Origin: an uncultured Lachnospiraceae bacterium
GTDB lineage: Bacteria; Bacillota; Clostridia; Lachnospirales; Lachnospiraceae
Direction of reading: 5' to 3'
Length of the DNA stretch: 38,707 nucleotides
NCBI GenBank assembly: GCA_944381635.1
Contig: CALWLY010000027.1
Coordinates: 1-38,707 of the forward strand
A program made the translations under genes and the position numbers. The notes under the pieces are model-generated. The model saw nothing but the letters and a program-made list of their open reading frames with translations. It did not search any database and was not told the origin of the DNA. Positions 1-8,536 of the stretch are shown here, one piece after another. Position 1 is the first letter of the stretch, and the number at the start of each line of letters is the position of its first letter.

Positions 1-181
1 AGGGCTTTTTTCCTTTCCGCTGGCTTTTCGCCTTTCCGTTAAGGGTTGCTTTCTTCGCAACGAATGATATCTTATCACAGACATCCTCTCTCGTCAAGCA
101 CTTTTCCGATATATTTTTTCATCTTCTCTCAATTGTCTCCTCTGCCTGCCTCTTCCGGAGAGAAGCATTTTCTTTTCTTTC
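1..181. other. Edge stretch without a recognised gene
   Basis: T/C-rich sequence downstream of the CvpA-family gene on the minus strand. A small inverted repeat is visible at about 48-64 (GTTGC/GCAAC arms around a 7-nt pyrimidine loop). The only open frame here has no homology I recognise and no ribosome site, so I do not call it. The stretch probably carries the 3' end of the LysM-DUF5711-CvpA transcription unit. Confidence 0.4.
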
Positions 182-655
182 TCAGGCAAGCCAGAAAAGC
201 AGAAAATTCATATCGTAAAGTCTCAAAAGGATACTGCTGTCATAAGTCCATCGCATAATGGTTTCCTGCCATTGTCCAAACGGGAGCAGGCTGCAGATCA
301 GATAAAAGATCCATAAAAGGAGCACAGCCTCCACCGCTCCCAGCACTGCTCCGCAGATTTTATTGACCATATTTATAATCGGAAGTTCCGCCACTTTTTT
401 CGCAGACTTAAGTATAAGCATGACAACACTCTGTATGGCAGCGCAGAGTATAAATACAATCACTGACAAAATGATATTTTTCCAGTCCTGCTGCCGTATG
501 CTTTCAACAAACAAAATTACTACCGACAGGATAAAGAGCGCCATTACTGTTGAAACAATCTTGACGATCCCTCCTGCCAGTCCTTTTTTCCATCCATTTC
601 TCACACACAGAACTGTCACTGCCGCCATTGCAATTAGTAACCAGTTTATTTCCAT
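182..655 (-). CDS. CvpA-family integral membrane protein
   Basis: A 157-residue, very hydrophobic protein with four likely membrane segments (about residues 2-19, 25-50, 60-82 and 98-122). It has the CvpA-type layout, with a short charged NGWKKGL turn after the first segment and a glycine-rich GAVLGAVEA stretch in the last helix. In other bacteria CvpA proteins are inner-membrane proteins linked to colicin V export, purine metabolism phenotypes and envelope stress; the biochemical role is not settled. It starts 28 nt after the DUF5711 gene and follows the LysM gene, so all three probably share a transcript and an envelope theme. The Shine-Dalgarno site is weak, so translation may depend on coupling. 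The family call is from pattern recognition of the sequence. Confidence 0.72.
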   Translation of the reverse strand: MEINWLLIAMAAVTVLCVRNGWKKGLAGGIVKIVSTVMALFILSVVILFVESIRQQDWKNIILSVIVFILCAAIQSVVMLILKSAKKVAELPIINMVNKICGAVLGAVEAVLLLWIFYLICSLLPFGQWQETIMRWTYDSSILLRLYDMNFLLFWLA

Positions 656-683
656 ATTTTTTCTACACTGCTGTCTGCAGTCT

Positions 684-1886
684 TTATCCTCTCAATTCCA
701 TAATATTTACACTGTCCGCTTTTACCATAAGGTATCTTCTGCTGCTTATGGGCCGAAGAAGAACAACGCTGTCGTCAAACTCGCCCTCGTATTTCACAAC
801 ACCTTTCACAGTACTTATTCGGCACTCGGATTCGTTATAAATGACGATCTGATCGTTGTGAAATACAATTTCTTTATAGTCAAAGTCAAATTTCTGGCTG
901 GTCACAACTTCTCCGGACTTATTATAAACATCAAGGCGATATTTTTCCTGCCCATCTGTGTTATGGAATACAAGACCAATGTATTCATCGTTGGAATATA
1001 CACTCACAATCTCTTCATCCATCAGCTTTTCAAAACTGCTTTTGGGTATGTGGCTGTCTGTATATATTTTCAGCCCGTTATCCGCAATGGCATAGGCTGT
1101 ACTTTCGTCCATATAGCACAGGTAAGGCACAATGGTATCTTTATAATTGTAGCCGCTCACATTGTGGTCAATGCTGTTTTGTCCTACAGAGTCAAAATTA
1201 TAAAAAGCCACATGTGAGACCATAGATCCGCTTTCTACCTGAAGATAGGATACCGCCAGCAGTTCCCCTGTAGCAGACAGTGCCATTGCTATCGGATAGC
1301 CGCTGGACTCCATCCTTGTCCTGATGTAGGCAAATCTTTCACCGGAAGGATTATAGAGATTGATATAGGTTGTGTTTCCATCTTCCACCGCCGCTGCCAC
1401 AATCCCATTTTCCGCCAATGCCAGACTGCGGATCGGCAGATTTGTATCAATATTTTTGATTGTTCCGGCTTCATCTATTTCATAAATCATGTGCCCATTA
1501 TAATCCGCAACTGCTACTCTGTTGCCGGATATTTTGATGATCGGGCTCTGCATTTCGTAAGTTTGATTCCACAGCGTCTCTCCGTTGCTGTCTATGTAAC
1601 TGATACCGTCTTTGCTATAGCTGATAAATCCGTTCAGATATCCTATCTGTGTAGTATTGTCATAGATTTCCCTTACTACCGAATGTGTCAACGTATACGA
1701 GGAATAGGTCTGATTTTCCATATTGATATAGACAGCTGCACAGACCAACGCTGTCAGCACGACAATTGCTGTTGTTCTGAAAAAAACTTTAAATCTGTGT
1801 TTGCGGATACGGCTGTTAAAATCATCCGCTTCTTTTTTCTCTTCCCGCTTTTCTTTCTTTTGCAGGTATTCCTTAATATTTACCAT
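684..1886 (-). CDS. DUF5711-type membrane-anchored beta-propeller-like protein
   Basis: A 400-residue protein with a highly charged cytoplasmic N-terminus (residues 1-33, Lys/Glu-rich), one membrane segment at about 34-54 (TAIVVLTALVCAAVYI), then about 340 extracytoplasmic residues. These form repeating blades of the type 'GxISYS..DG..YIDSNGETLW', 'AENGIVAAAVEDGNTTYINLYNPSGE' and 'LSATGELLAVSYLQVESG'. Repeated short beta strands with G-x-x-L/I-x-V-S motifs suggest a WD40/PQQ-like propeller. This matches the Firmicute family I know as DUF5711. No catalytic residues are apparent. It sits between the LysM protein and CvpA, consistent with an envelope-associated operon. A GGGGAAAAGA ribosome site precedes the ATG. 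Function is unknown. Confidence 0.7.
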   Translation of the reverse strand: MVNIKEYLQKKEKREEKKEADDFNSRIRKHRFKVFFRTTAIVVLTALVCAAVYINMENQTYSSYTLTHSVVREIYDNTTQIGYLNGFISYSKDGISYIDSNGETLWNQTYEMQSPIIKISGNRVAVADYNGHMIYEIDEAGTIKNIDTNLPIRSLALAENGIVAAAVEDGNTTYINLYNPSGERFAYIRTRMESSGYPIAMALSATGELLAVSYLQVESGSMVSHVAFYNFDSVGQNSIDHNVSGYNYKDTIVPYLCYMDESTAYAIADNGLKIYTDSHIPKSSFEKLMDEEIVSVYSNDEYIGLVFHNTDGQEKYRLDVYNKSGEVVTSQKFDFDYKEIVFHNDQIVIYNESECRISTVKGVVKYEGEFDDSVVLLRPISSRRYLMVKADSVNIMELRG

Positions 1887-1996
1887 TCTTTTCCCCTATA
1901 TCTTATGTTTACGGGTAATAAGCGCCGCCCCGGATCTTTTCCTTGCACTTTCCAATCTGAGGCTACAAGCAGTATAAGTATAACATACTTTCCCCG

Positions 1997-3307
1997 CTAC
2001 GGGAGAATAATTTTTTGTCCGGGTATGATTTTATTCGGATCATCCAGATGATTGAGCTCGCAAATTTCCCTCACTTTTTGTGTCCCACCGTAAAACTTAC
2101 GGCTTATAAGAGCAAGGTTGTCCCCTTCTTTTACTGTATACAAATTTTCCGCTTCTTTTATTTCCTCGTTTTGAGAATTCTGCGCCAACGCCTGCCGGGA
2201 TGCATTTTCCATCGCTTCCGTTTCCTGCTCACTTACCGACTGCTCTTCCGTCTCCCGTTCCTCCTCTGTTCCTGATGTTTCTGATATTTCCACGCCTTCT
2301 TCCTGATTTACAGACAGAGCTTCTTTCTCACCTTCCATGCTTTCCTGCTTTTCTTCTATTTTCTCTTCTGCCGCTTTCTCTCCTTCTGTCTCTTCTGTTA
2401 TCTCTTCCATTGCTTCTTCTGCTTTTTCTCCCTCTGTGCCGTTTTCCTGTTCAGTCTCTGCCGCCTGCTTTTCCTCCACTACAAGGGTCTGTGTTTCCAA
2501 ATGTTCATTTTCTGTCCTGCTTTCCGTTTCACTTACAAAGCCCGCATCTTCCTTTAAAGTATGAAACACCTGAAAAAAAAGCTGTCCGGCATCGCGCATA
2601 GGATGGTAATCATTCACTGCAGTCACCCCAAAGGCGCAGAGAAGCAGCGTGGCCGTTCCGATGAAAAGAATCGCCGGCCTGTTCTTTTCTTTTTCTTTCT
2701 TTACAGATTTTTCTCTTTTTGCAGATTCAAAAGAGGCAGTGATATTCTTTTTCAGAGACTGTCGTTTTTGCGTTCTCCTTTTTCTGTCTGCCTCCGCCAG
2801 AATCTCTTGTATACCTTTGCCTTTTTTCTCCGGAGCATCACTGCTTTTCTCCCTTTCTTTGCGGCCTCTTTCCGGGTAACTGTTTTCTCTGATACCCGTT
2901 ATTTTTCCTGCGCTCACCCTGTTTTCGGTTTTCTTTTCCCTTTCTTCTGTCTCATGTCTTCGAATGAGATACGCCTGCATTTCTTCGTTTTGTTCATAAA
3001 AAATAAAGCACCCATTTACCAGGATTTTGTTTCCTTCTTTCGTACAAAACCATGTTTCGTCACCGGATATCTTTAAAATTCCTATTTTTTCCCGTCCGCC
3101 AAACAGATCCTCCTCTTCTGTGAGCGCTCCATATACAAAATAATAGAACAATTCTCCTTCCCGCTCTGTTTTTCCGTACAGATAGAAAATGGAAACCTTT
3201 TTAGCGGCTATCTCCCTGGAAAGAAAGGTGTATACATAATCCTCCACATAGATCTTGTGATTCGCATCCACTTTCCCGCTTTGTACAATATTTTTAGGTA
3301 TCTGCAT
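1997..3307 (-). CDS. LysM-domain membrane protein with acidic linker
   Basis: A 436-residue protein. Residues 1-118 form a compact unrecognised N-terminal domain. Residues 119-209 are very charged and Lys/Arg/Glu-rich. One membrane segment spans about 210-231. Residues about 255-375 are a Glu/Thr-rich low-complexity spacer. A C-terminal LysM lies at about 388-435 (YTVKEGDNLALISRKFYG, ending NKIIPGQKIILP). A single internal membrane segment with a basic N-terminal side implies a cytoplasmic N-domain and an outward LysM that binds peptidoglycan, the acidic spacer crossing the wall. The start is supported by a strong GGAGGAGAG site. It is first in the DUF5711-CvpA run, with a 110-nt gap before the next gene. 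No hydrolase domain is visible, so a structural or sensing role is more likely than an enzymatic one; that is inference. Confidence 0.8.
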   Translation of the reverse strand: MQIPKNIVQSGKVDANHKIYVEDYVYTFLSREIAAKKVSIFYLYGKTEREGELFYYFVYGALTEEEDLFGGREKIGILKISGDETWFCTKEGNKILVNGCFIFYEQNEEMQAYLIRRHETEEREKKTENRVSAGKITGIRENSYPERGRKEREKSSDAPEKKGKGIQEILAEADRKRRTQKRQSLKKNITASFESAKREKSVKKEKEKNRPAILFIGTATLLLCAFGVTAVNDYHPMRDAGQLFFQVFHTLKEDAGFVSETESRTENEHLETQTLVVEEKQAAETEQENGTEGEKAEEAMEEITEETEGEKAAEEKIEEKQESMEGEKEALSVNQEEGVEISETSGTEEERETEEQSVSEQETEAMENASRQALAQNSQNEEIKEAENLYTVKEGDNLALISRKFYGGTQKVREICELNHLDDPNKIIPGQKIILP

Positions 3308-3654
3308 ATCTCTCCTCCATTCCCAAACGCTTATTTTTCTTCATCATAGCATATGGAAATGTCGGATTTTCTCTAAAACCGGAAGCGTTCCCTCATATCT
3401 TTCTGACAAATTCCGCTTGCTGCCTTTTTGCCGCCACGGGCATTGCCATATTCATTTGCATGCAGCAGTATACGGATAAATTTTGCAACATAAAAAGTGC
3501 GTCTTCCTTTCCCGCTTCACGGCAGCACAAATTTGGAAAAACTGTGTCTGCTCGTAAATACGGCATCTTTGAAAACGCACTTTATGTTTCTTACTGACAG
3601 TATCTGCGTATCCCAAGCAAAACAGCAGAAACACAGACAGCGATCACCGTCAGA
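3308..3654. other. Intergenic region between galM and the LysM gene
   Basis: 347 nt without a credible gene. The open frames here overlap an inverted-repeat structure (3489-3586, listed separately). The part next to the LysM gene must hold that operon's promoter. A TATGAT-like hexamer is present near 3340-3350 on the minus strand, but I could not pair it with a convincing -35 box. Confidence 0.5.
3489..3586 (-). terminator. Branched terminator-like hairpin after galM
   Basis: Outer arms 3489-3502 and 3575-3586 pair (AAAGTGCGT with ACGCACTTT, extended by CATA/TATG with a 2-nt bulge). Inside, 3522-3529 (GCAGCACA) pairs with 3543-3551 (TGTGTCTGC, one bulged base). Read on the minus strand the structure ends in ACGCACTTTTTATG, a U-run after the closing stem, about 70 nt past the galM stop. 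This fits a terminator for the pfkA-to-galM run, although the roughly 70-nt branched interior is unusual and could be an RNA element in its own right. Confidence 0.5.
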
Positions 3655-4692
3655 TCATACTATGAATTTAAAAATTGTTTTTGTGTGATAAGGACGATCC
3701 GGTCCGAAAACAGAAGACGGAAATGCCGGCTTATTGGGCGCATCCGGATAAAACTGTGTTTCCAGGCAGAAACCGCTGCGCTTTCCGTAAACCGCATGAT
3801 CTTTTCCGTATTCCTTTTCTATAAAGTTACCGGCATAAAACTGTACTCCCGGAAGATCCGTATACACTTCCATCACTCTGCTTGCGGATGCATTTGCTGC
3901 CACCGCCACTTTTCGTACCTTGCCGTCGTAACCGTTTAATACCCAGTTATGATCATAACCGCCCGCAAAATTCAGCTGTTCAAAATCCGCATCAATCCGA
4001 TCACCGATCACATGAGGAACGCGGAAATCCATAGGCGTCCCTTCCACACCTGCTATTTCCCCTGTAGGAATACTTCCTGCATCCGCAGGTGTGTAATAAT
4101 CGGCAAACAACTGCATTGTGTGAGAAGTGATCTGTCCTGCATCATGTCCGTCCAGGTTGAAATAGCAATGGTTAGTCATATTTAAAACGGTATCTTCATC
4201 ACTGCTTCCTTCATATTCCAGACAAAGCTCGTTTTCTTCTGTAAGTGTATAGGTAATCTTCAGGGTTTTATTTCCCGGGAATCCCATTTCTCCATCCTGA
4301 ATTTTTACAGAGAAAGTGACTGCATGATCCCCTTCCTCTGCTTCCCAGACTCTCTTGTGTCCTCCCAGTTCCCTATGGCTGTGCAGATTGTTCGGTCCGT
4401 CATTTACGTCCAGCTGGTACTTTCTGCCGTTAAGAGTAAAGGAAGCGTTTCCGATTCTGTTGGCGTTAGGCGCGATCACAGCGCCGAAAAAGCAGCTGTT
4501 TACAAAATAATCCTCCAGCTTGTCATATCCCAGGACTACATCCTTGATTTCCCCGTTTTTATCGGGAACACAAACATTCACAAGAATCGCCCCGTAATTC
4601 ATAACCTTTACCGTCATGCCCTTCTGATTGGACAGTGTGTAAAGATAAACTTCTTCCCCATTTACAGTTTTTCCGAAAAGTTCTTTTGCCAT
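3655..4692 (-). CDS. galM: Aldose 1-epimerase (galactose mutarotase)
   Basis: Interconverts alpha and beta anomers of galactose and glucose, feeding the Leloir pathway in the cytoplasm. The fold-defining pieces are visible: the N-terminal GAILVNVCVPDKNG strand, GAVIAPNANRIGNASF, the LHSHRELGGHKRVW histidine region, the catalytic-histidine stretch NHCYFNLDGH and the C-terminal glutamate in FCLETQFYPDAPN. Length (345 residues) is normal for the family. Two ATGs lie close together (4698 and 4692). The AAGGA ribosome site is 8 nt from the second but only 2 nt from the first, so I use 4692. It follows recR by about 20 nt, so it is likely expressed as the distal gene of the dnaX-ybaB-recR unit, a loose functional fit. 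Confidence 0.92.
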   Translation of the reverse strand: MAKELFGKTVNGEEVYLYTLSNQKGMTVKVMNYGAILVNVCVPDKNGEIKDVVLGYDKLEDYFVNSCFFGAVIAPNANRIGNASFTLNGRKYQLDVNDGPNNLHSHRELGGHKRVWEAEEGDHAVTFSVKIQDGEMGFPGNKTLKITYTLTEENELCLEYEGSSDEDTVLNMTNHCYFNLDGHDAGQITSHTMQLFADYYTPADAGSIPTGEIAGVEGTPMDFRVPHVIGDRIDADFEQLNFAGGYDHNWVLNGYDGKVRKVAVAANASASRVMEVYTDLPGVQFYAGNFIEKEYGKDHAVYGKRSGFCLETQFYPDAPNKPAFPSSVFGPDRPYHTKTIFKFIV

Positions 4693-4711
4693 CCCCATTT
4701 TCCTTCTTTCC

Positions 4712-5311
4712 TTAAAGCTCTGTTCTTCCTTCCAGCGCTCTTAAAAGAGTCACCTCGTCAATGTATTCCAGATCTCCGCCCACAGGAACGCCGCTGGCAA
4801 TTCTGGTCACTTTTACCCCGGTGGGCTTGATCAGTTTGCTGATGTACATAGCAGTGGTCTCTCCTTCCAGACTGGAGTTGGTGGCAATGATAACTTCCTC
4901 CACCCTGCTTTGTTCCAAGCGCTGCATCAGCTCTTTTAATTTAATATCGTGGGGGCCGATTCCCAGCATAGGGGAAATCGCCCCGTGCAGTACATGGTAG
5001 ACTCCCTGGTATTTACCGGTTTTTTCATAGGCAGCCAGGTCTCTGGTGTTTTCAACTACCATGATTGTGGAATGATCTCTTTTTTCGTTGGCACAGACCG
5101 GGCAGATATCCTGATCTGTCAGGGTAAAACATTCCTTGCAGTAACGGACATTTTCCTTCGCATCCAAAATTGCCTTTGCCAGTCTTTCCACTTTGGGCCC
5201 CGGAAGATTGATCAGATGAAAAGCAAGGCGCTGTGCCGATTTGCTTCCGATTCCCGGAAGGCTGCCCAATTCTTCAATCAGTTTGTTAATGTACCCGCTG
5301 TATAAATCCAT
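4712..5311 (-). CDS. recR: Recombination mediator protein RecR
   Basis: A 199-residue RecR, the usual length. It shows the N-terminal helix-hairpin-helix ([16 protein letters not shown], about residues 18-33), a C4 zinc finger (Cys58, Cys61, Cys70, Cys73), a TOPRIM domain ([48 protein letters not shown]) and the Walker-like C-terminal part ([21 protein letters not shown]). RecR acts with RecF/RecO to load RecA on gapped DNA. The start codon overlaps the ybaB stop (TGATG), so translation is coupled. The dnaX-ybaB-recR order is conserved in many bacteria. Confidence 0.97.
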   Translation of the reverse strand: MDLYSGYINKLIEELGSLPGIGSKSAQRLAFHLINLPGPKVERLAKAILDAKENVRYCKECFTLTDQDICPVCANEKRDHSTIMVVENTRDLAAYEKTGKYQGVYHVLHGAISPMLGIGPHDIKLKELMQRLEQSRVEEVIIATNSSLEGETTAMYISKLIKPTGVKVTRIASGVPVGGDLEYIDEVTLLRALEGRTEL

Positions 5312-5664
5312 CAGAACGGAAAGCCTCCGCCGAGACCGCCAAGTCCGCCTGTCATTTTGCCCATAAGTTCTGCACTTGCTTCATCCGCCATGCGCATTGC
5401 CTCGTTTGTGGCAGCTACGATCAGATCTTCCAGCATTTCGATGTCATCCGGATCCACAACCTCTTCCGAAAGTTTTACCTTTTTGATTTCTTTTTTGCCG
5501 CTTACTGTTACCTCAACAGCACCGCCTCCGGCTTTTGCTGTAAATTCCTTTTCTTCCAGTTCCTTCTGTCCTTCTTCCATCTGACGCTGCATACGCTGTG
5601 CCTGCTTCATCAGATTATTCATATTTCCCGGCATTCCTCCCGGAAATCCTCCTCTTTTTGCCAT
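5311..5664 (-). CDS. YbaB/EbfC nucleoid-associated protein
   Basis: A 117-residue YbaB/EbfC-family DNA-binding protein. It has a glycine/methionine-rich N-terminus (about residues 1-20), a long first helix ([19 protein letters not shown]), the family core [16 protein letters not shown] and the motif [21 protein letters not shown]. It ends in an unusually glycine-rich tail ([12 protein letters not shown]). Members bind DNA as dimers and are genetically tied to RecR and DNA repair. The gene lies 15 nt after dnaX and overlaps the recR start by one base. Ribosome site GGAGGAGAAC precedes the ATG. Confidence 0.95.
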   Translation of the reverse strand: MAKRGGFPGGMPGNMNNLMKQAQRMQRQMEEGQKELEEKEFTAKAGGGAVEVTVSGKKEIKKVKLSEEVVDPDDIEMLEDLIVAATNEAMRMADEASAELMGKMTGGLGGLGGGFPF

Positions 5665-5679
5665 AATGTTCTCCTCCTT

Positions 5680-7251
5680 TTATTCTTCTTCAATCTCCAT
5701 GTGGATGATCTGCGACAGATCCACATAGGAGTTTTCAAATTCCCTCTCATCCTGCACACTCTGCACCGTGAGCGGTACCTGTTTTTGAACAAAGTCTGTA
5801 ATGACCTGTTCCAAAGCCTCTTTATTTTCCGGCTGTTTTGTCAGATAATCCGAAGCAAGTCCGTCTTCCACTACAAGCAGAAGGCGATTATCTGCGCCCA
5901 GGCTCAGTCTGGCTCCCTTTAAATAAGATTTCATGGGCTGGTCTGTATGTGCTACAATTGTCGGCCAGTTGGCCACTACCTGCTGAATATCCTCTGGCAG
6001 AGCTTTTGGAAGCTGTGCCTTTGGCGCTGTAGTCTGCTGAGCTCTTCCACCGGAAGATACCTCCGCGTTTTCTGCGGAAGATGAAGTAACAAAAACTCCT
6101 TCTTCCATTCTCTTTTCCAAAGCACGTATCCGGTCCAAAACCGATGCACTGTCTGTCTCCATGGCCGGTCTGCAGAGCTTGATCAGCGCCATCTCAATCA
6201 TAATGCGCTTCTGAGCTGCATATCGAAGCTGTCCGGACAATTCCGAGAAAATCCGGATATAGCGCATAATGATCTCCAAATCCACCATCTGGGCTTCTTC
6301 TTTTAAACGTAACAGATTCTCAGTGGATAAGTCAATCACATCTTCCACGCTTTCAGAAGTTTTTACCAGCAGCAGATTCCGCAGATACCAGGTGAAGTCC
6401 GTGACAAACTGCCCCAGCTCCCTTCCCTGCATGACAATTTCCTCCAAAAGGTTCATACAGCCCGGTACGTTTTGATCAAGAACCTGCCTGAGAAGCTGGC
6501 TGAACACACCTGTGTCCACAGCTCCAAGCACATCAAGAACCATATCATAAGTAAGCTCTTTTCCAAAGTGAAAAGCCAGACACTGATCCAAAAGACTCAG
6601 GGCGTCACGCATGGAGCCATCCGCTGTTTTGGCAATATAACGCAGCGCCTTTTCCTCCACGGAAAGCTGTTCTGTTTCCATCAGCTCTCTCATTCGGTCT
6701 GTAATCGTTTCAATGCTGATCCGCTTAAAGTCATAGCGCTGGCAGCGTGATAGAATCGTGATAGGAATCTTATGCACTTCTGTAGTTGCAAGAATAAAGA
6801 TAACATAAGAAGGAGGTTCCTCCAGTGTCTTCAGCAGCGCATTGAACGCTCCTATGGACAGCATATGAACCTCGTCAATAATATAAACCTTATATTTTCC
6901 TTCTGCCGGCGAGTAGGAAACTTCATCCACTATTTCACGGATATTGTCCACGCCGTTGTTGGAAGCAGCATCGATTTCGATCACATTCATGCTGGCTCCC
7001 GCCGCTATCGCCCGGCAGGTACGGCACTCCCCGCAGGGACTGCCGTCTACCGGATGTTCACAGTTGACGCTTTTTGCAAAAATCTTTGCGATCGTTGTTT
7101 TACCGGTTCCTCTTGTACCGCAGAACAGATAGGCATGTCCGATTCGCCCCGCCCGAATCTGATTCTTCAATGTTGTCACAATGTGGTCCTGTCCCTTGAC
7201 ATCTTCAAATCTTACAGGACGAAATTTGCGGTATAACGCAGTATAAGACAT
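5680..7251 (-). CDS. dnaX: DNA polymerase III subunit gamma/tau
   Basis: Clamp-loader ATPase of the replisome. Using the start at 7251 (523 residues, beginning MSYTALYRKFRP), Walker A is GTRGTGKTT at about 45-53. The zinc module has Cys64, Cys73, Cys76 and Cys79. Walker B/DEVH is in YIIDEVHMLS, sensor 1 in LATTEVHKIP and the SRC arginine finger in TILSRCQRYDF. A longer frame upstream (to 7281) would overlap pfkA; the internal ATG is preceded by AGGAAGGA at proper spacing and gives the canonical N-terminus. The C-terminal third is the variable tau region. I saw no E. coli-like A-AAA-AAG slippery site, so a separate gamma form is not predicted. It follows pfkA by about 20 nt. Confidence 0.96.
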   Translation of the reverse strand: MSYTALYRKFRPVRFEDVKGQDHIVTTLKNQIRAGRIGHAYLFCGTRGTGKTTIAKIFAKSVNCEHPVDGSPCGECRTCRAIAAGASMNVIEIDAASNNGVDNIREIVDEVSYSPAEGKYKVYIIDEVHMLSIGAFNALLKTLEEPPSYVIFILATTEVHKIPITILSRCQRYDFKRISIETITDRMRELMETEQLSVEEKALRYIAKTADGSMRDALSLLDQCLAFHFGKELTYDMVLDVLGAVDTGVFSQLLRQVLDQNVPGCMNLLEEIVMQGRELGQFVTDFTWYLRNLLLVKTSESVEDVIDLSTENLLRLKEEAQMVDLEIIMRYIRIFSELSGQLRYAAQKRIMIEMALIKLCRPAMETDSASVLDRIRALEKRMEEGVFVTSSSAENAEVSSGGRAQQTTAPKAQLPKALPEDIQQVVANWPTIVAHTDQPMKSYLKGARLSLGADNRLLLVVEDGLASDYLTKQPENKEALEQVITDFVQKQVPLTVQSVQDEREFENSYVDLSQIIHMEIEEE

Positions 7252-7270
7252 ATGGTCATCCTTCCTAATA

Positions 7271-8344
7271 TCAGTCGCCAAAACTAATTCCCAGCATTTT
7301 GGCTTCTTTTACAATGGAAGATTCCGGATCTACCATTTTCAGCTTTCCGGCCACTTCTTCCAACGGAACTTTTACGATTTCTCTGTTTTTGTAGGCTACC
7401 ATATAGCCATATTCTCCCTTCAGCACAAGTTTTGCCGCCTCTGAGCCAAAACGGCTTGCAAGTACACGGTCATAAGTGCACGGGCTGCCCCCTCTCTGGG
7501 TATGTCCGGGAACGGTTACGCGTACCTCAAAACCGCTTCTTTTCTGAATTTCATCTGCGATTTCATAAGACACGCTGGGATAGTTGCTTGCCGCTCTTTT
7601 TTTCTTATATTCCTTTTTGGAAAGTTTCGCATCTTCCTTGGAAATGGCTCCTTCTGCCACTGCAAGAATCGTAAAACGGCTGCCCTTATCATTGCGTTCC
7701 TGAATTTTCTTTACCACTTTATCAATGTCATAGGGAATTTCCGGAATCAGAATAATATCTGCTCCCCCTGCCATTCCGGCATTTAAAGTCAGAAATCCCA
7801 CTTTATGTCCCATAACTTCAACAATAAATACACGGCCGTGGGAAGCAGCTGTAGTATGAATGCAGTCGATAGCCTCTGTGGCAATATTTACCGCGCTCTG
7901 AAAGCCGAAAGTCATATCTGTTCCCCACAGGTCATTGTCTATGGTTTTGGGAAGAGTAATGATATTAAGTCCTTCTTCTCTCAACAGATTGGCTGTTTTA
8001 TGGGTTCCGTTTCCTCCTAAAATCACAAGGCCATCCAGCTGCAGTTTGTGATAATTCTGTTTCATGGCTGCCACTTTATCCAGACCGTTTTCATCAGGTT
8101 CACGAATCTGCTTAAAAGGCGTCCTGCTGCTTCCAAGGAAAGTTCCTCCCTTGGTCAAAATTCCTGAAAAATCAGAGCTTGTCAACATACGGAACTGTCC
8201 ATAGATCAGTCCTCTATAGCCATCTAAAAATCCGTAGATTTCCACGTCTTCCTTTCCGTTAAAAAGTGTTTTTCCAACCCCTCTCATAGCTGCATTCAAA
8301 GCCTGGCAGTCTCCGCCGCTTGTCAGCATACCGATTCGCTTCAT
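7271..8344 (-). CDS. pfkA: 6-phosphofructokinase with mixed ATP/PPi-type active-site residues
   Basis: Converts fructose 6-phosphate to fructose 1,6-bisphosphate. It is 357 residues long, about 35 longer than the E. coli enzyme. Recognisable parts are MLTSGGDCQALNAAMRG (nucleotide loop), GGTFLGSSR, the catalytic TIDND (Asp136), EVMGHKVGFLTL (substrate site) and GHTQRGGSPCTYDRVLASRFG. Aligning by eye to E. coli PfkA gives Asp103->Asn112, Gly104->Gly113 and Gly124->Lys133. Gly113 is the ATP-type state, whereas Lys133 is typical of PPi-dependent and group III enzymes, so the phosphoryl donor cannot be assigned with confidence. Ribosome site GTAAGGAGGG precedes the ATG, with a promoter at 8457-8485. 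It is first in the pfkA-dnaX-ybaB-recR-galM run. Confidence 0.94.
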   Translation of the reverse strand: MKRIGMLTSGGDCQALNAAMRGVGKTLFNGKEDVEIYGFLDGYRGLIYGQFRMLTSSDFSGILTKGGTFLGSSRTPFKQIREPDENGLDKVAAMKQNYHKLQLDGLVILGGNGTHKTANLLREEGLNIITLPKTIDNDLWGTDMTFGFQSAVNIATEAIDCIHTTAASHGRVFIVEVMGHKVGFLTLNAGMAGGADIILIPEIPYDIDKVVKKIQERNDKGSRFTILAVAEGAISKEDAKLSKKEYKKKRAASNYPSVSYEIADEIQKRSGFEVRVTVPGHTQRGGSPCTYDRVLASRFGSEAAKLVLKGEYGYMVAYKNREIVKVPLEEVAGKLKMVDPESSIVKEAKMLGISFGD

Positions 8345-8407
8345 AGTAAACCCTCCTTACTTTCCTAAAAGCATTCCGCCTTATTGTCCAGCCGTTTCCT
8401 TTCTTCC

Positions 8408-8442
8408 GGCACCGGTGCCATTTCCCGTGTAATACCGGGAAA
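8408..8442. promoter_or_regulatory. Paired palindromes in the pfkA leader
   Basis: GGCACCGGTGCC (8408-8419) is a perfect 12-bp palindrome. Beside it, TTTCCCG (8421-8427) pairs with CGGGAAA (8436-8442). Both fall just downstream of the pfkA -10 box, in the transcribed leader. They could be a repressor operator or two small leader hairpins. No specific regulator is recognised. Confidence 0.4.
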
Positions 8443-8456
8443 GCTCACTTATTAGA

Positions 8457-8485
8457 ATTATATAATATTTTGAAAATATGCACAA
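8457..8485 (-). promoter_or_regulatory. Predicted pfkA promoter
   Basis: On the minus strand, TTGTGC (8480-8485), a 17-bp spacer and a perfect TATAAT (8457-8462). The start of transcription would be near 8450, leaving a leader of about 105 nt before the pfkA ATG. Confidence 0.6.
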
Positions 8486-8494
8486 TCTTTTCCC

Positions 8495-8523
8495 TTGCAT
8501 AATTTCTATTTTTACTATAGAAT
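8495..8523 (+). promoter_or_regulatory. Predicted tRNA-Ser promoter
   Basis: TTGCAT (8495-8500), 17-bp spacer, TAGAAT (8518-8523), placing the start about 7 nt before the tRNA. It is back-to-back with the pfkA promoter; the two -35 boxes are only 9 bp apart. Confidence 0.6.
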
Positions 8524-8536
8524 AGATTTGTTATCC

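Noticed and set aside
5680-7251. Programmed frameshift giving a gamma form of DnaX
   Set aside because: No A-AAA-AAG-like slippery run with a following hairpin was seen; most Firmicutes make a single product.
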